The notes: generated by a model not told the origin, from the sequence alone. Positions 45,936 to 57,825 are shown, counted from the first letter of the stretch. The stretch is DNA of 64,000 nt from Solea solea (GCF_958295425.1 NC_081136.1:3629311-3693310); one strand, 5' to 3'. Translations and numbers: made by a program.

Positions 45936-46955
45936 ATGTTTAAAAAAGGTGATGGATGAAGATGATGGAATTTTTAAAACATATAAAGATGGTGTACAAA
46001 TCTGTCAGTTTCTAACAAAACTATAAAAATCTGTTAAAGTCTGAACAGCTATGGCGTTGTGTCCTTTAACTTCAAGGCTCGTCAGAGCAATACTGATCCT
46101 CTCAGAAGGTCGTTCTGGGAGAAAGTGAGCCATTTCCTCTTATCTGTACATCCAGGTTTCCCAACCGGCCTTATCGTCTCTCCACTTTCCCCTGGAGATG
46201 TTTGGGCATCGAAGCCTCCACAGCAACATCAACAAATCACATGATCACACATCGACCCGTCTGTCATTCCCCTCGCTTTCAGGTGTGTTGATAAATGGGA
46301 CTAGCACGTCCGCCTGAGAGCACATCATCCTGTTACAGGAGACCAAAAATGGCAGCCTATGTGCCTCCCAGTGACGGTATCGCCAACTCCACATACAGTA
46401 CAGCTGCCTTAAAGGTAAATACGTAATCTGGCTAGTGGGTACACCTTGGTTCAATAGCCTATGAAATGACCCTTCAGATCATGAGATATTTTCCGTGCTC
46501 ACCCGAGGGCAAACAGATCCTGTCCCCACGAGGAATAAATCAATGCACATTGGTGTGTGGATTTCATACAACATGTTATGAGAGGGCAAAGAACAGGTTT
46601 GTGCCTTCAAGTCCTACAAAGACGTGGTCTCATATCTCATTCAAGGTCACGGTCAATGCAAAAGGAATAAACAGTCTATATATCTTTGTCATCTGGGCGT
46701 CTTTGTTGCGTTAATTATAGAGGCGGTTCATTGATGCAAAACTAATTTCATAATCTCGGCTCTGCCACACACACACACACACCACACTCTTGTAACCTTA
46801 ATATTCAAACATAAAACGTATTTTTTTCTTGTACAACCAACATCTATGATCTGACTGGCATTGGTTCCATTTTAGAGATCAACCAATATAATTTTTTTTT
46901 TCCTGCGATGGCTGATGCCGATTTTTAGCCTGAATGACCTGTCCACCAAATATGT
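45936..46955. other. Unique sequence, no gene seen
   Basis: About 1 kb before the first tRNA gene. (CA)n at 46766-46783. Short open frames (46059-46714) have no domains. Confidence 0.35.
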
Positions 46956-47027
46956 TCCCATATGGTCTAGCGGTTAGGATTCCTGGTTTTCACCCAGGCG
47001 GCCCGGGTTCGACTCCCGGTATGGGAA
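46956..47027 (+). tRNA. trnE-UUC: tRNA-Glu (anticodon TTC)
   Basis: It decodes GAA (and by wobble GAG) as glutamate in cytosolic translation. The 72-nt cloverleaf is complete: acceptor TCCCATA/TATGGGA with discriminator A, anticodon stem CCTGG/CCAGG with loop TTTTCAC (anticodon TTC at 46989-46991), T stem CCGGG/CCCGG with TTCGACT loop. Internal pol III promoters are intact: A box TGGTCTAGCGG (46963-46973) and B box GGTTCGACTCC (47006-47016). A TTTT terminator follows at 47034-47037. No intron. CCA is not encoded, as expected for a eukaryotic nuclear gene. It equals the usual vertebrate tRNA-Glu sequence almost base for base. A SINE-like tRNA head begins 12 bp downstream, as in the two other copies. 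It may be a working gene or a copied unit; expression cannot be judged here. Confidence 0.93.
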
Positions 47028-47038
47028 CACCGATTTTG

Positions 47039-47195
47039 AGGGCAGCCCATGGCCAAGTGGAAAGGAAACTTGAACTGTAAACAAAGGGTTGCCAGTTTAA
47101 GTCCTGCCAGGTCAAAAAAAGGGCCATGGCTGCCCACTGCTCCTAATTCTAGGAAGGTTTCTAGAAGAGGATGGATTAAATTATGATAAAAGGAC
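47039..47195 (+). mobile_element. tRNA-headed SINE directly after tRNA-Glu (copy 1)
   Basis: GGGCAGCCCATGGCCAAGTG has an A-box-like TGGCCAAGTGG; GTTGCCAGTTTAAGTCC has a decayed B box. Then come CTGCCAGGTC, an A run, GGCTGCCCACTGCTCC and AGGATGGATTAAAT. This is the usual order of a fish tRNA SINE. The head CCATGGCCAAGTGGAAAGG recurs after the other two tRNA-Glu copies. Confidence 0.65.
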
Positions 47196-49592
47196 TCATT
47201 TTATAATTTAACTCCATTCCATTTCCATTCCACAGTTTAGTTTTCAGACTTGGCTTGTCCAGTCATGCAGCCTGTGAGAGTCTTCCTCCTGTGACTGACC
47301 TTTGTAAGAAAGTTAAGAAAGAGATATCCAGTGAGATCCATCAATTTGTCAACTTGTATGCATTTATACATGAGTTGCAACTCGTGTCATCAATCAAGTT
47401 CATTTTCTTGTGGATAACCCGATAGTTTTGCAAGATCGAGGTGTCAGAGGGGACTTTTTCTTCTTCTTTCACATCGAAAACAAAATTTGTATTTTCAGTA
47501 AAAATATCTCACACTCACTTTGTCAATCAGAATTTAATTCATTCAGAAAATCCGTAATAAAACCGACCCACACTTCATTAAAGCCAAGATGTTTAGCCAC
47601 ATAAACCTTGACCATGACGTTTGTACCAACACCACATTTCCTACAAAGGAAGTAACCAATTAATTCACTTTTATTTTTGGCTCAGGCAGCAAAGAGGCAA
47701 ACCACCTCAACTCTACCTCAAGGTCAATTCCTGCCCATCTGTCACTCCAAATAATGTCAAGCACTCCTCTAGACTAATTCATGTCTCTACTGTAACTGAG
47801 TCTAGTTTTGGCAGATCCCCAGAGAGGAGGCTGTACGAGGATCTTACTCTCCTGCTGCAGTGGACACAAAAAAGGCAAATAAAGACATCAATTTTAACCA
47901 AAAAAAATGGAAAACCAACATATGAGGCATCTTTTGTTTTCCCAGCCTTCCAAGGTTACAGCAAGACTAATTTTCCACACATCTCTCCACAAGTCAATTA
48001 GCTGACATGTGTGTAGGTAGGAGCGGATGCGGCACCTGACAGATACCACGCAAAGGCTGCACCGCTGCAAATTATCCTGTCACGAGATTTTCTGATATCG
48101 CATTGTTCCAAGATCAAATCATCGAAATCCGCTTTCTGTTGCGCCACAGCCATCGTTGTGATAGTGATTTACTACGTATCGTGTCATTTTCCCTCCAGCG
48201 GGCCTATTCTTAGCCCCGGTATCATCTTCATCATGTGTTGGGAGGAAGGGAGGGAGGGTTTATTTTTAGTCACGGCTGTCACGTGATGTCAGAGCGAGTG
48301 GAGGCTCACAGCTGTTTTGCTACTGGTACAACATGTTACAGATCCACAGCTTCTGGTCTGGAACACGCGGACAGCATTCCTGAAGATCAGAGAGTGTATC
48401 GATAACCTTAATAATTCACACACATGGATCTTTTGTTTTTCCAGCACATACTGACATGCTTAGTTCCCTCTCTTTTTCTCAAGCCTTTCCCGTCTACTGA
48501 GCTAGATTCAGATTATCAGACTGAAGAGACTCGTGTTGAATATTCTCCGTTGATTTGACTTTTTTTTTTTAAATGCTGTGTGGAGACAGAAATTTGAACT
48601 TTGACTCCAATTTTCAAATCACATCTGGGTCACTTCACTATGTGGTCCTAGAATGCTAATACGGGTTATGTGGCAATGTGACATGAGTATGTGGCTTTTT
48701 GCCAATATGCATACACTGACCAATGACATCGTTGACCTGCATCAACAGCCTAGAAAAGATTAAAGATCAATGGAGGAGAGCAACCGCCCTCTACGGCTAC
48801 ATCCTACACACAAAATTGACGCAATAGCTCCAGGTTTTGACAGATCTCCTGCACCAAAAGTTACGTTTTCTTTGGTTGTAGATGATGCTTACGATTCAGA
48901 TTCAAGAAAATTTTAATTTTTACTCAAATCTGATCTGTAACGAACCCTGAACTAAATCTGAATCTGATTGTGGCTGGTAATCTGAACATAGCCTTCATAA
49001 CCTTCAAGTGGGGTGTTTTGTGTTGGATGTTATAAACATAAAACGTTGGGTGTTCAGTTGTAAATTCTGTAACTGTAACATAAGCACCAGCTATCACCAG
49101 AGAACGTAAATGTAGTTCAGAAAATAGGAAATTGAAAATGATCTTGCACAACTTTTGCCACGTTTTGAAAAATATCGCAACTCGTGAATTTAAAGCTTTT
49201 AAAAAGCATTCTACTTATGTCACAATAAAGGCAAAAAAAATATTTGTTTGCAGTGTAAAGTGGGAGTTACCCACCTGCTTAAGTGAGTCATTAACAAACA
49301 AACAAAAACCTAATTACTGATTCTCCAGGGGTAGAAGATACCTTCTCGTTTCAGAACCATCAACGTGCAACACTATGTTGTGTGAACATGGATCACTTGA
49401 AGGTGTGTGAATAATTCATTCACACATTATGCTGTTTAAGTACTTAATGTAAGAAAAAGCCACAGATAAGCATGTAGAAGACGACGCTGAAAACCAGAGT
49501 ATTTATGGGGGAATTCTTGCAAAATTTCCATCACTTTTATTTTAGTTTCTTCGGGCTATTAACATAACAAAGAAATGCTGTTTGCTGGTCCA
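47196..49592. other. Unique sequence, no gene seen
   Basis: About 2.4 kb. The open frame at 47621-48001 (126 codons) has no domain. 48090-48430 is repeat-free, complex and CpG-bearing (TCACGTGATGTCAGAGCGAG, GATTTACTACGTATCGTGTC) and is a candidate regulatory element. Nothing else recognised. Confidence 0.35.
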
Positions 49593-49623
49593 GGAGAGAG
49601 AGAGGGAGATAGAGAGAGAGAGA
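49593..49623 (+). repeat. (GA)n microsatellite
   Basis: GA units with GGGAT and ATAG interruptions. Confidence 0.85.
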
Positions 49624-50464
49624 TCGTGTAATTATGAAGTTTCACTCTGCAATTCATGTTTGGATTACCAACCGTGTAAATATCCTGGAGCAAAACAAAG
49701 ACAAAGACAAGCAAATCCATCCACACCTGTGGAGATCAGAGCCAATCTCAGGGCCAGAACAATTAATCACTGGATGGTTAAGAATCCAGATGACAGGAGC
49801 GACTGACACTATATAATTTTCCTGGGCAGCATTATCTATAATTTAGCTCAGGGTGCAACACAAAAGGACCTCGAACATCACTATTTAGCTACTTTTTACC
49901 CACCAGCCAGTGAAAAAGAGAGAGTTTCTTCTTCCTTTTTATTCTCATGCCGTTAGTTGTGATCCAGCGGCTGGTTGTGAGCTGTAATTTTCATCTCAGA
50001 TCATCCACGGCTATCAGTCATGGTCAAAAGGAGTAAATCAGCCCCAACCTCCTCCACGGAGAAAATAGTCTGGCGCGATAGTGTCACAGGAGGGAGGGAG
50101 AGAAAAAATAAAAAGGAGGTGGACTAGGGAACAAAGGGGAAGTGCCATCATTCTGCCGAAAGCCTGCAATTGAAATCTTTCTCTTTTCAAAGTTTGTGGC
50201 AGAGTGTGAGAGAAGCAGTGGCTGGAAAATGTGAGGTACAGTGTTGTGACAGCTTTGAGCCTCAAAGTGTTGATAATGTTATCTTTACTACCTTAGACCT
50301 GATGCTTTGTATTCTCCTCATGTGGCTCAAAAGAACTGCACATTTAAGCACCATAAAAAGTCATTTAAAGCTCACAGGTGACTTAAAAGTATAGTTTAGT
50401 TTGTTTTGGTTTTTTTTAAGTATAGTAGTAAGTATTGACACATTATGCCATATGTGCCCGTGTA
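49624..50464. other. Unique sequence, no gene seen
   Basis: Nothing recognised. Short open frames on both strands have no domains. Confidence 0.35.
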
Positions 50465-50690
50465 CGAAAAGGATCTTTATTTAATTACACGGTTGACTCA
50501 TCAGAGCCGCTGCGACTGCGTGCTCTGCCACATAACGGACCTAACCTGACCGAATGCGTAGTAACATTCATACGCGTTTTGATGGTGGGAGAAAACCAGA
50601 GAGCTCGACGGAAACCGCACACGGACACAGAAAGGACATGCATAATCGGGAATCGAACCCGGCACCTTCTTGCTGGATAACATTGATAGC
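50465..50690 (-). mobile_element. tRNA-headed SINE-like repeat with ATAAAGATCC tail, minus strand
   Basis: On the minus strand the head carries CAGCAAGAAGGTGCCGGGTT CGATTCCCG (B box GGTTCGATTCC, nearly perfect). The body has CCTTTCTGTGTCCGTGTGCG, CTCTCTGGTTTTCTCCCACC and GTCCGTTATGTGGCAG. The tail is TAATTAAATAAAGATCCTTTT. The tail is shared with the plus-strand fragment at 10351-10502. About 225 bp, with head and tail both present. Confidence 0.65.
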
Positions 50691-50877
50691 AGGTGCAGAG
50701 GGGAAAACAGATATTATGTCACACAGGTGGTGTTAATCCACTGCTTCAGCATGTTATATTTTCTTGTTATTTCTCTGTTTTCAATCATATTTTCAGATTT
50801 AAATATTCACAACCCAACCTTCATAACCTCTATTTTTTTGTACCAATTTCATCTCGTTCTTCCATCACCTCTCTCAG
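50691..50877. other. Sequence upstream of the candidate exon chain
   Basis: AT-rich, ending in a strong pyrimidine tract (CTCGTTCTTCCATCACC then TCTCTCAG). No upstream exon was identified. Confidence 0.3.
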
Positions 50878-51278
50878 ACGTGCCAGACCCCAACTCATAC
50901 AACGTGAGCCAAATAATAATCCCGTAAGTGACAAACTAACCACGAGGCAGCAGAGACGAGCAGCAAAAAAAAGGGATAAGGACATCATTGACTGAAGCAG
51001 GCAGAGATTTTTCCTAGGTGAGCCGTTTGATAAGTGGCTTAAATCAGATTTTTTTTTTTTTTCCCCTTCAGGCAGTTACTGAGCAACCCTGCCGAATTCC
51101 AGGCACAGAGGACGGGCAAAGGTCAGTTAGGGCGAATGCGAAAACGCTGACTATTGTCATTACCTCACAGAATCACACTTCAAGAAACCCTAAAATATTC
51201 CTTTCCCTCGCCTGGCATTTGCAGACAAACTCTTATCTTCTACCTTTTTTGCCAGGAGGTTTTTTACTGAATCTATGA
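50878..51278 (+). other. Candidate chain of three small coding exons (3' end of an unknown gene)
   Basis: Exon a 50878-50923 has a strong acceptor (CACCTCTCTCAG) and donor CCC|GTAAGT. Exon b 51072-51121 has acceptor T15-CCCCTTCAG and donor AAAG|GTCAGT. Exon c starts at 51256 after CCTTTTTTGCCAG. Both introns are GT-AG and short (148 and 134 bp), a common size in fish. One frame stays open across all three: VPDPNSYNVSQIIIP, then QLLSNPAEFQAQRTGKG, then GFLLNL and TGA at 51276-51278. An ATTAAA lies about 165 bp further on. The peptide matches no family I recognise, exons this short are open by chance quite often, and no upstream exon was found. Confidence 0.2.
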
Positions 51279-53029
51279 CTTTATTTTACTCTGACGGCCA
51301 CAGCTGACCTTGAATTTTATATATACAGTATATATATTTCACTCTAAAGTATGTGCTTATTAACAGAAGGTTGTACAACAGTAGTTTGAATACATGTAAT
51401 ATATTTAGGACATTTTCAAAACAGAGGCCCTTGACCCCGGATATTAAAAAGAAATGCTGTCATAAAAAAAAAAAAAGGAAATTAGAATGCATTACTAAGT
51501 TACACGGTGAATAACAACACACTGTAAGATCGTAACTGAACCTCTCAGTTTGTGTTAACAGTCATTAACAGTTCAGTGAGGCGGGGGACGGAAACAATGA
51601 TACGTTACTTATGCAATCCCTTAAATGCACTGTGTCGTGCCGCATTAACTTCTGAGCACAGTGAGGCGTATGAAGACTCAATTATCCACAAACATTATGT
51701 TAGAGATCAATGTAAGTATGGATTCATCGTGAACGTTTCCTGACTATCATGTGCTGCTCAGTTTCAATCAGATAATGAGATTTCTTTAACATTAAATGTC
51801 AGCCCTTTTAAATTCACCAATTCCTCACTGGTCCGTACCAAATTATCAGGTGTGAAAACTTTTATAGGACATTCAAGATCTTTTTCTAATCGTGCGTGTT
51901 TCCATTCAGCTTGCAAAGCAAGAATGAGCACAAAAACCAAACTAATCAATATCATATGGCTAAGCAGAGGCACTGTCAATATCAGTATTGATAAAATACT
52001 AACAACATCCATCCCACATGTGCACAATAACCTCTTCGCTTGTATCTGTTGTCAAACTTATTTATCTCTTCGCAGCCGAGTCTGACTGAGTTCACCAATC
52101 ACTTCCACAGCATGGAACGGTGAGAGTGGGAGAGCTGATTACAGCTCATCTCTCTGTTCGCTGGAGTCGCATACTGAAGAGAGCCCACAGTTGAGTGGCT
52201 TTACATTCCCCGCTGCCACATTTCCCTCACCTGACTGCAAATGCAAACCAAACAGCCGTTTGTTCTGATCCTAAGATCAAGTGAGTTATTCAGCCTGTTT
52301 ATAGTCGATATCCACACACAGGAGATACAGTAGAGGGGGAAAAATGGCTTATCATTTGAAAAATGCGGATTCACCGTGAAACAACACGTGACCAAGTGCT
52401 CCGGGTATCCCACGCCTGCGCCACTATAGATGTGTCGTCCTCGGATCCTATAGACCAGATCCCCCAGCATGCACTGCAATCCTCAAGCTGCCATAACGTG
52501 ATTAAAAGCAAAAGGAGTTCTGCAGCCTTGTCTTGACAGTTTGAGAGTGTAGCACTCCCAGCTTTTTCTTTCCGTATACTGTGCAATGACTTTGGCCGCT
52601 TTTGTGAGGCGAACAACCCGCTGAAACGCCTCTCTCGCGATAAAGTGACAAAGGCCGGCTGTAAAAGCTTTAAAGAATGGACATCATGTGGGGAATTCAC
52701 AGAGAGAACTGCCAAACCCTGAAAGCATCCAAAAGTAAGAACATGAAGGCTCAGAAATGAAAGGCTTGTAAGGCAGTGTAAAAAAAAATAAAAGGTGATA
52801 AAAAATGTGTGTACCCTCAAGTCAGAGGTAGTTTTCTTATTTTAGTAATATGCCCTCCAGTACTAGCTGTTCTACATTGCTGCAACAACGTGCAAATACA
52901 TGCTATTTTTTTATTTATGAGGCTCCCTGGGCAATTCACTTTCATCTACAGTATCATTTTCACACGTCAAATGCTCTAGTTGCATGTACATCACCATTTT
53001 TTGCATTAAACACCACATTAAAACCTCTT
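51279..53029. other. Unique sequence, no gene seen
   Basis: About 1.75 kb. A 44-bp interval at 52076-52119 lies between TATCTCTTCGCAG and GTGAGA and is open in one frame (PSLTEFTNHFHSME), but its phase does not join the chain upstream. The minus-strand open frame at 52371-52820 (149 codons) has a hydrophobic start but no domain. Confidence 0.35.
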
Positions 53030-53074
53030 AATAACAGACATTTTAATTAGTCCCTAATTAAAATGTCTGTTATT
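53030..53074. repeat. Perfect 21-bp hairpin
   Basis: Arms 53030-53050 (AATAACAGACATTTTAATTAG) and 53054-53074 are exact reverse complements around TCC; one mismatch further out, two more pairs form. AT-rich, non-coding, not a recognisable microRNA. Confidence 0.88.
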
Positions 53075-54146
53075 GAGCTTTGAGAACACAAACCTTCCAA
53101 ATATTTTCATTTTCAGATCATTCTCTCAACCAAAATGCCTTTTTACTGAAGTCGTAATATCTATATTTCAAAATGACTACTTCTGAAAGGTGGTGATTTT
53201 GAAAAGGACAATGTTGCAGCTTTACACCCCGGAGACCAATACAGGTGTCTGGACAGCGAGAGAAAATTGAAGAAATAATAAACATAGCACAAAGAGGAGT
53301 GGAGGTCATCTGTGCCAATTTTTTGTTAGACCATGGCCACTGTACTTGGATTACATGTTATGAAAACACCATGTTCATTGACAAGCAACTGACCATTTAT
53401 ACACACAAGTTTGGACTTTTTTCCAGTGAGACAACACAATTCAATTTTTTGTGAATATCGTCAATGATGAGGTTATGGGAGGTTATCTTTGTCCACCTGT
53501 TGCCTGTCTTTTGATGACTTATAGACCGAAAGTTCACAAAATATTGTGCAAAGATATTCTCTATCAGAAATAATCAAGTTGCCAAGTCATTTCCAAATCA
53601 ACCACAAAACACACAACAACCAGGGGCCTAACAGAGATGAACACAGCCACTACAAGGAATAACAACAATCCATTATCCATGAAAACTAATGCAATTCGGC
53701 TTTTAAAACATGGCCAGCAACAAACTACACACTTCAAACATCAACAAAACAAATAAAGCAGGACTGAAACGTTATTTCACCCACACTTAAGTTAACAGGG
53801 TTAGCAGAAATAAACAGGAAATTGTAAACTCACCTTGGTGTTGAAGCTGTTAGCATCTTAGCAGAACCCTCACAGAAGGACAGCAGGAGAATGGAACAGC
53901 CGTTTTGACACAGTAGAGAAACCACAGGTGAAAAAAATAAATTCCATGAAGTTTTATTTCCACTTCTTCGGTCTTAGAGTGAATGTTATTTCACTGTACA
54001 TGACATGAACAGAGGGGTCTTGCTAATGTGGCTCACAGTCACTGCTGTGATTCTCCACCTAACATAAATGACAAAATGGCTGCCGTGCAAAGGGGCGTGT
54101 CCAGCGCTTAGCGTTCAACTAATGATGAAATTAGCTCGCTAGTTAG
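53075..54146. other. Unique sequence, no clear gene
   Basis: The minus strand has a consensus donor (ACACCAAG|GTGAGT, exon side 53834 and up), with GCTAAGATGCTAACAGCTTC just before it. No matching acceptor or frame was identified, so no exon is called. Confidence 0.3.
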
Positions 54147-54160
54147 CCACCAGGTGGGGC
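54147..54160 (+). promoter_or_regulatory. CTCF-like motif
   Basis: CCACCAGGTGGGGC fits the CTCF core CCASYAGRKGGCRS at 13 of 14 positions (G for C at position 12). It sits in GCTA/TAGC-rich sequence (54110-54200). Confidence 0.35.
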
Positions 54161-54417
54161 TAACTAAGGTGTAGCAATGAAGCTAGGGTTAGCAGCAGTA
54201 GCAGCAAAAAGTGATGAACTATTATTAGCGGATAAATTCAGTGATATAGTTTACTAAAAAAATAGCTGAATGCTTTAGGACACAGGTCTTAAACCCTCCA
54301 CTTAATATCAAGTTATAATGAGTTATTTATATTTTATTAATGTGTTCATTTATAGAAAAACGTTTAGCCATCTTTTCTCTCTCTCTGTCACTTTGACCTG
54401 CTAACATCCATTTAGCT

Positions 54418-54431
54418 GTTGCCTAGACAAC
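54418..54431. promoter_or_regulatory. RFX-like X-box
   Basis: GTTGCCTAGACAAC is two half-sites around TA, one base off the consensus RGYAAC right half. Confidence 0.3.
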
Positions 54432-56115
54432 GAGGACAAATTCTTACATTTTTCTTTCTTTTCAATATATTTGTGATATGTTGGTGCTCTGAAATGATAA
54501 TGTGTCACATCATTCAAAAGACTGAATACATGTCCATGAGCTTGTGTCCAGATGGACATACTATATAAATCACAAAATAAGCTTTTTTATGACAATAGTG
54601 GTGGATTTGAGGTTATGATTGGGTCACATGGTGTCACTTCAACCTCACAAGTACCTTAATGAGGTCTGGCATATTTTTTTTTACATTTCAGTGCAAAGAA
54701 TAATTCAAGTCCATATTTCTGGCAAATAAGCAGTGATCAAAGCAGGCAGGTGCAAGTGCAGGTGGTGGAGGAGTAAAATAATGTGGACAACAAAGGCTTC
54801 TGTGAGGACGTGGCTGTCTTTCATCTGGCTGAGGCTCAAGAGAGAGAGAACATGCATGAGAGCATCATTACAAGTCGATCTCCACTCCTTATCTAATCAC
54901 TAATGGCTTTGGAGAGGAGTTTCACAACCATCGCCACTGCCGCTTCACAATGCTTCCCCACAATACTCACCCCTCACAGCCTGCCATTATCTCAACTAGA
55001 CCACAAAGTGTGCTTTTCCAGTCCGTTCATGCCCCAGATATTGTATCTTTTCCCCCATGTATGCCACAGTCGGGGTGACATTTCTCCGGAGATGGACGCC
55101 ACAGTCACATCTCCTGTGGACTGGCAGTCACTTTAACATCTGATGTGACAGATTCCAGACGCCGTGGTTATTGAATCAGAAAAAAAATCTGTCAAGGTGC
55201 CCCCCCCCCATATCTGGGGAAAGCATCTTAATATACAGGCTGTCCTACAATAAGACACATAATAGAAGGATAATGACATTTGGTGATTGCGCTTCCTGTG
55301 TTGCCTCTCCGTGTTAAAGGTCAGTATCCACATGTCTTCCTGAAGGCCACGTCCATACCAGGAACTGTATAGCCTTTACTGGATCTATACCATCGTGCAC
55401 CCAGTGGATTTTTTCCTGCCATAGTGCGGGATCATGGGGTAGCACCACGTGGAGACACGACCTTTTCAGCCATGTGTCGCCTGCCCACGATGCTCTGGGT
55501 GTCTGTCTCAGCCTAGCGTGTCTGAATGTCAGTGTTGTAACGCTCTAGTGAAGCACGCCGGAGAAAACCGGAGAGAGAGTGAAGATCACGTCAGAGTAGT
55601 GGACTCGAGCAAAAAAAAAAACATCAACACCTGCACACAACCGTCGCATTTAGATAGAGAGGACGAGGCAAATGTTTGCAGCATCCGGATTATAGTTTAT
55701 TGTATCACATCTATCTTACCTGTGTGAGTGATCTCACATGTTTTGAAAGCAGAGACAGACAATTAAGGTCATAAAAATAGACCACAAAAGGCCAGCGTCC
55801 AAGCAAAATGATGTCATACAGCTGAGAGCTACTAAGTGGATCTTCTGGTGACATTGTTTGTGTCAATTTTCTTGTTTTGACAGTGACAGGAAAGACCAGA
55901 GGAGACAAAGAGACAGAATGACATGAACCAAAGGACTCAGGACTTGGAACATACAGTACAAATAAACTTAAAATGAAATGAATTAAATTAATCATATTTT
56001 CTTACCCGTCTTAAGACTGTAGACTGTCTCAAAGTGACTTACTGTTTCTGTCCTCCAGCCAATTTAAAGTCCTCTTATCATGAAAGTATCAAATCTTTGG
56101 AAAATGCCAAATATT
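54432..56115. other. Unique sequence, no gene seen
   Basis: About 1.7 kb; an 11-base poly-C run at 55200-55210. Open frames at 54903-55136, 55449-55727 and 55711-55995 have no domains. Confidence 0.35.
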
Positions 56116-56270
56116 AAACGTCCAGTGTGTAAGATTTTGTGACATCTAATGATGAGACTGATGGGACCTCCCGTTCCTAAGCATGTCAGGGTACTACGGT
56201 GGCCTTCACTTACCAGAAAGGACGCAAACACTTCTCCAAACTCTGTCAGCCGGTTCGAGGGTCGCCAGGT
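56116..56270 (+). repeat. Dispersed repeat (GGTCCAGTGTG... family)
   Basis: AAACGTCCAGTGTGTAAGAT starts it; TACTACGGTGGCCTTCACTT lies inside. Same family as 34847 and 41698. Confidence 0.55.
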
Positions 56271-56337
56271 AGAGGCTTGGATGACTGTCCTTGGCGACTA
56301 CTTCTTCTTTTGTTGAAATCTGACTTTATTTATTTAT

Positions 56338-56430
56338 TAATAATAATAATAATAATAATAATAACAATAATAATGAATTTTATTTGTAATGCACTTTATA
56401 TTGAACAAACAATCTCAAAGTGCTACATAA
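56338..56430 (+). repeat. (AAT)n followed by a repeat tail
   Basis: (AAT)n with one AAC break (56338-56374), then TTTTATTTGTAATGCACTTT and CAATCTCAAAGTGCTACAT, a common fish repeat end. The microsatellite is probably the tail of that minus-strand element. Confidence 0.7.
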
Positions 56431-57663
56431 AAAAAATAAAAAAATAATTTTCATTTTAAGCACTAATACCCATAGACAAACATACATGTGGGTGCGTTTT
56501 AGTGCAGTCAATGGGTTGAAACACCCTAAAACCGCCCACGTGGCCTTTCACACGTGAACATTAATCTTGTTCAGCCTGTATGAGCCTATATGAGCCTGAA
56601 TCTGGGGTGGTGGTAGAGGACTTCCAGCAACTGAAGTTCCAAAACCTCCAGGACAGTGAACCTAGTCGTGCTGGAGTGGAATGGAACCCAACAAGGATAA
56701 TTGCCTTGTTAGAGCGTCTTGTGAAGTCAGCTCCCCGGTGAGCTGCCATGGGAATAGTCATGCATATATGGATGAACCTTTGCACTCCTTCTTCTACTCA
56801 GCAAGCTAAAACCACCTGTGAGCTCTCTCTCTCTGTCTCTCTCTCTCTCTGCCTCTCTGCCGTTGCACGTATAGCCCTCAGCTGTGGGCGGCGATGGCTG
56901 ATGGATGAATGGAAGGACAAAGAGGACGGAGGACACGGCCACATTCAGTGGCTGACAGCCATTTTTCAGAGTAAGTGCAGATGACAGATGGATGATTAGT
57001 ATATGTGTCTGTGTAAACCATCTGCACGGAGTCCATTCACCGCTCTGTTTACATACTGTTGGGGCGGAACAGAGACATAAAACTTTGGCGTCTACACAGC
57101 AGGGAAGGAAATGAATTGGCTTTTTCCTTTTTTCCCCCCCTCTTCTTCTCTCCGTTCTTAAGTAAAATGTGTTTCACAGGCATTTTGGATAATTTCCAAG
57201 GCACTTTTATCAAATGTTGGGGAAATACCCCCGTGTCTTCCATCGGGGGCATCAAATTTAAGACCTTTTAAATACCACTTAGAGTGAAATGTAATGCCAA
57301 CTGCTCTGTCATAACAGTTTATTAAGTGACCTAATGATGGATGTGTCCTGTACTGTCAGTAAATGTCCCAGTACAGTCAATCTTCCACGCATGAATAGAA
57401 AGTCTTTGACAGCTTTTATTTTAGACGTTGATGGAGGGTCAGCCTGTTTCTATTCGTATTTTTAATTGGCCAAAAAAAAGTTTGGAACAAGTTTTTTGAA
57501 TACTACATTAATGCGAGGATGTTTGGAAATCATGTGGCAATAATATCCGTCAACCTCTGCTTCCACATTTTGCTGTACTGGAAAAATAAGGTAAATCAAA
57601 CGCGATCTTTTATTATCAACATATGCCGTACCTTCTTACCCTTCTGTGGCGATCCAGACTTTT
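56431..57663. other. Unique sequence, no gene seen
   Basis: About 1.2 kb. (TC)n at 56822-56852. Open frames at 56561-57271 are paired on opposite strands without domains. Confidence 0.35.
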
Positions 57664-57677
57664 GCGCCACCTAGTGT
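57664..57677 (-). promoter_or_regulatory. CTCF-like motif
   Basis: The minus strand reads ACACTAGGTGGCGC, 13 of 14 positions of the CTCF core CCASYAGRKGGCRS. It lies about 150 bp upstream of the second tRNA-Glu gene. Confidence 0.4.
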
Positions 57678-57825
57678 TTATTTCAGTGATCTCACTCTGA
57701 ACCCCAGCAGTTGATGGAAACACAAATAAATGCAAATTTTCTTTCACAGAATCTTTGAAAATTATGGTTAGAACTTACACCACATTTTAATGGAAACCTT
57801 TGACAACAGATGTTTACATACATGG

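Noticed and set aside
52076..52119. 44-bp possible exon (PSLTEFTNHFHSME) after TATCTCTTCGCAG
   Set aside because: Its open frame does not join in phase with the exon chain at 50878-51278, and no partner exon was found.
52371..52820. 149-codon minus-strand open frame with a hydrophobic start
   Set aside because: No recognisable domain, no promoter or splice context; length is within chance for 64 kb and six frames.
53834..54120. Minus-strand donor ACACCAAG|GTGAGT as the end of a first exon
   Set aside because: Only one splice site, no CpG-rich promoter and no frame; left as a note.
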